DNA of 5,366 bases from Oscillospiraceae bacterium (GTDB lineage: Bacteria; Bacillota; Clostridia; Oscillospirales; Ruminococcaceae). A program made the translations under genes and the position numbers. Location of the stretch: NCBI GenBank assembly GCA_031271475.1, contig JAISVP010000080.1:1-5366 (forward strand). The letters are read 5' to 3'. The notes under the pieces were generated by a model. The model made no database searches, had not been told where the DNA came from, and saw only the letters and a program-made list of their open reading frames with translations. Positions 5,277 through 5,366 of the stretch are shown in pieces (the stretch's first letter is position 1; every line of letters begins with the position of its first letter).

Positions 5277-5366
5277 GTATTCCATAGCTGAACAATGACA
5301 TCGGCTTTTTCCGGGGCATTTCTCTTTCTCTTAATAGTTAAGTCTTGATGAAAATAAAAACATTCA
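5213..5366 (-). CDS. C-terminal end of an unidentified protein, running in from the right edge
   Basis: On the minus strand a frame is open from the window edge to TGA at 5215-5213, giving 50 residues and no start within view. The sequence reads like a real soluble C-terminus: a basic KRKR stretch, then APEKADVIVQLWNTYGDKDE, then ILEKQTNIEFWVR at the end. Codon use is ordinary for an AT-rich genome. It faces the lipoprotein fragment tail to head, and its stop codon shares a base with the lipobox cysteine codon, so a DNA junction probably lies close to 5213. I do not recognise the family. Length alone is weak evidence, since 50 open codons can arise by chance. Confidence 0.5.
   Translation of the reverse strand, partial: ECFYFHQDLTIKRKRNAPEKADVIVQLWNTYGDKDECILEKQTNIEFWVR

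Overview
The window carries the distal part of an Rnf electron-transport operon, followed by a thiamine-pathway kinase and then about 1.2 kb of mosaic DNA built from a foreign-looking glyoxalase-fold gene and several gene scraps. The gene order D-G-E-A-B, the five-cluster RnfB, strong GGAGG-type ribosome binding sites and moderately AT-rich coding sequence suggest an anaerobic Clostridia-type Firmicute. This is inferred from gene order and style; there is no rRNA marker.

Positions 1-3088 hold the end of rnfD, then rnfG, rnfE, rnfA and rnfB, all on the plus strand. Together with RnfC, which must lie upstream, they encode the membrane complex that moves electrons between reduced ferredoxin and NAD+ and couples this to Na+ or H+ transport. 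RnfB takes electrons from ferredoxin through its Fe-S clusters. RnfA and RnfE form the membrane core with a shared Fe-S site. RnfD and RnfG carry covalent flavins. The genes are tightly packed except for a 211-base gap between rnfG and rnfE. That gap holds a 14-base palindrome and a run of adjacent hairpins ending just before the rnfE ribosome binding site; it is the best candidate here for an undescribed regulatory RNA.

Positions 3089-3293 hold a hairpin across the rnfB stop and a plausible terminator. thiD (3294-4022) follows on the same strand with all main family motifs.

Positions 4023-5366 look rearranged. After a set of inverted repeats there is an apparent 3' gene remnant (4136-4234), then an intact VOC (glyoxalase/bleomycin-resistance fold) gene with more C-ending codons than the rnf genes. 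Next come an approximately 97-base degraded copy of the middle of thiD, a strong hairpin with an A-tract, a probable 3' gene remnant, and the first 20 codons of a lipoprotein gene. That lipoprotein reading frame runs at its lipobox cysteine into the end of an opposing, partial gene leaving the window. This could be real recombination scars or an assembly chimera; the sequence alone cannot decide.
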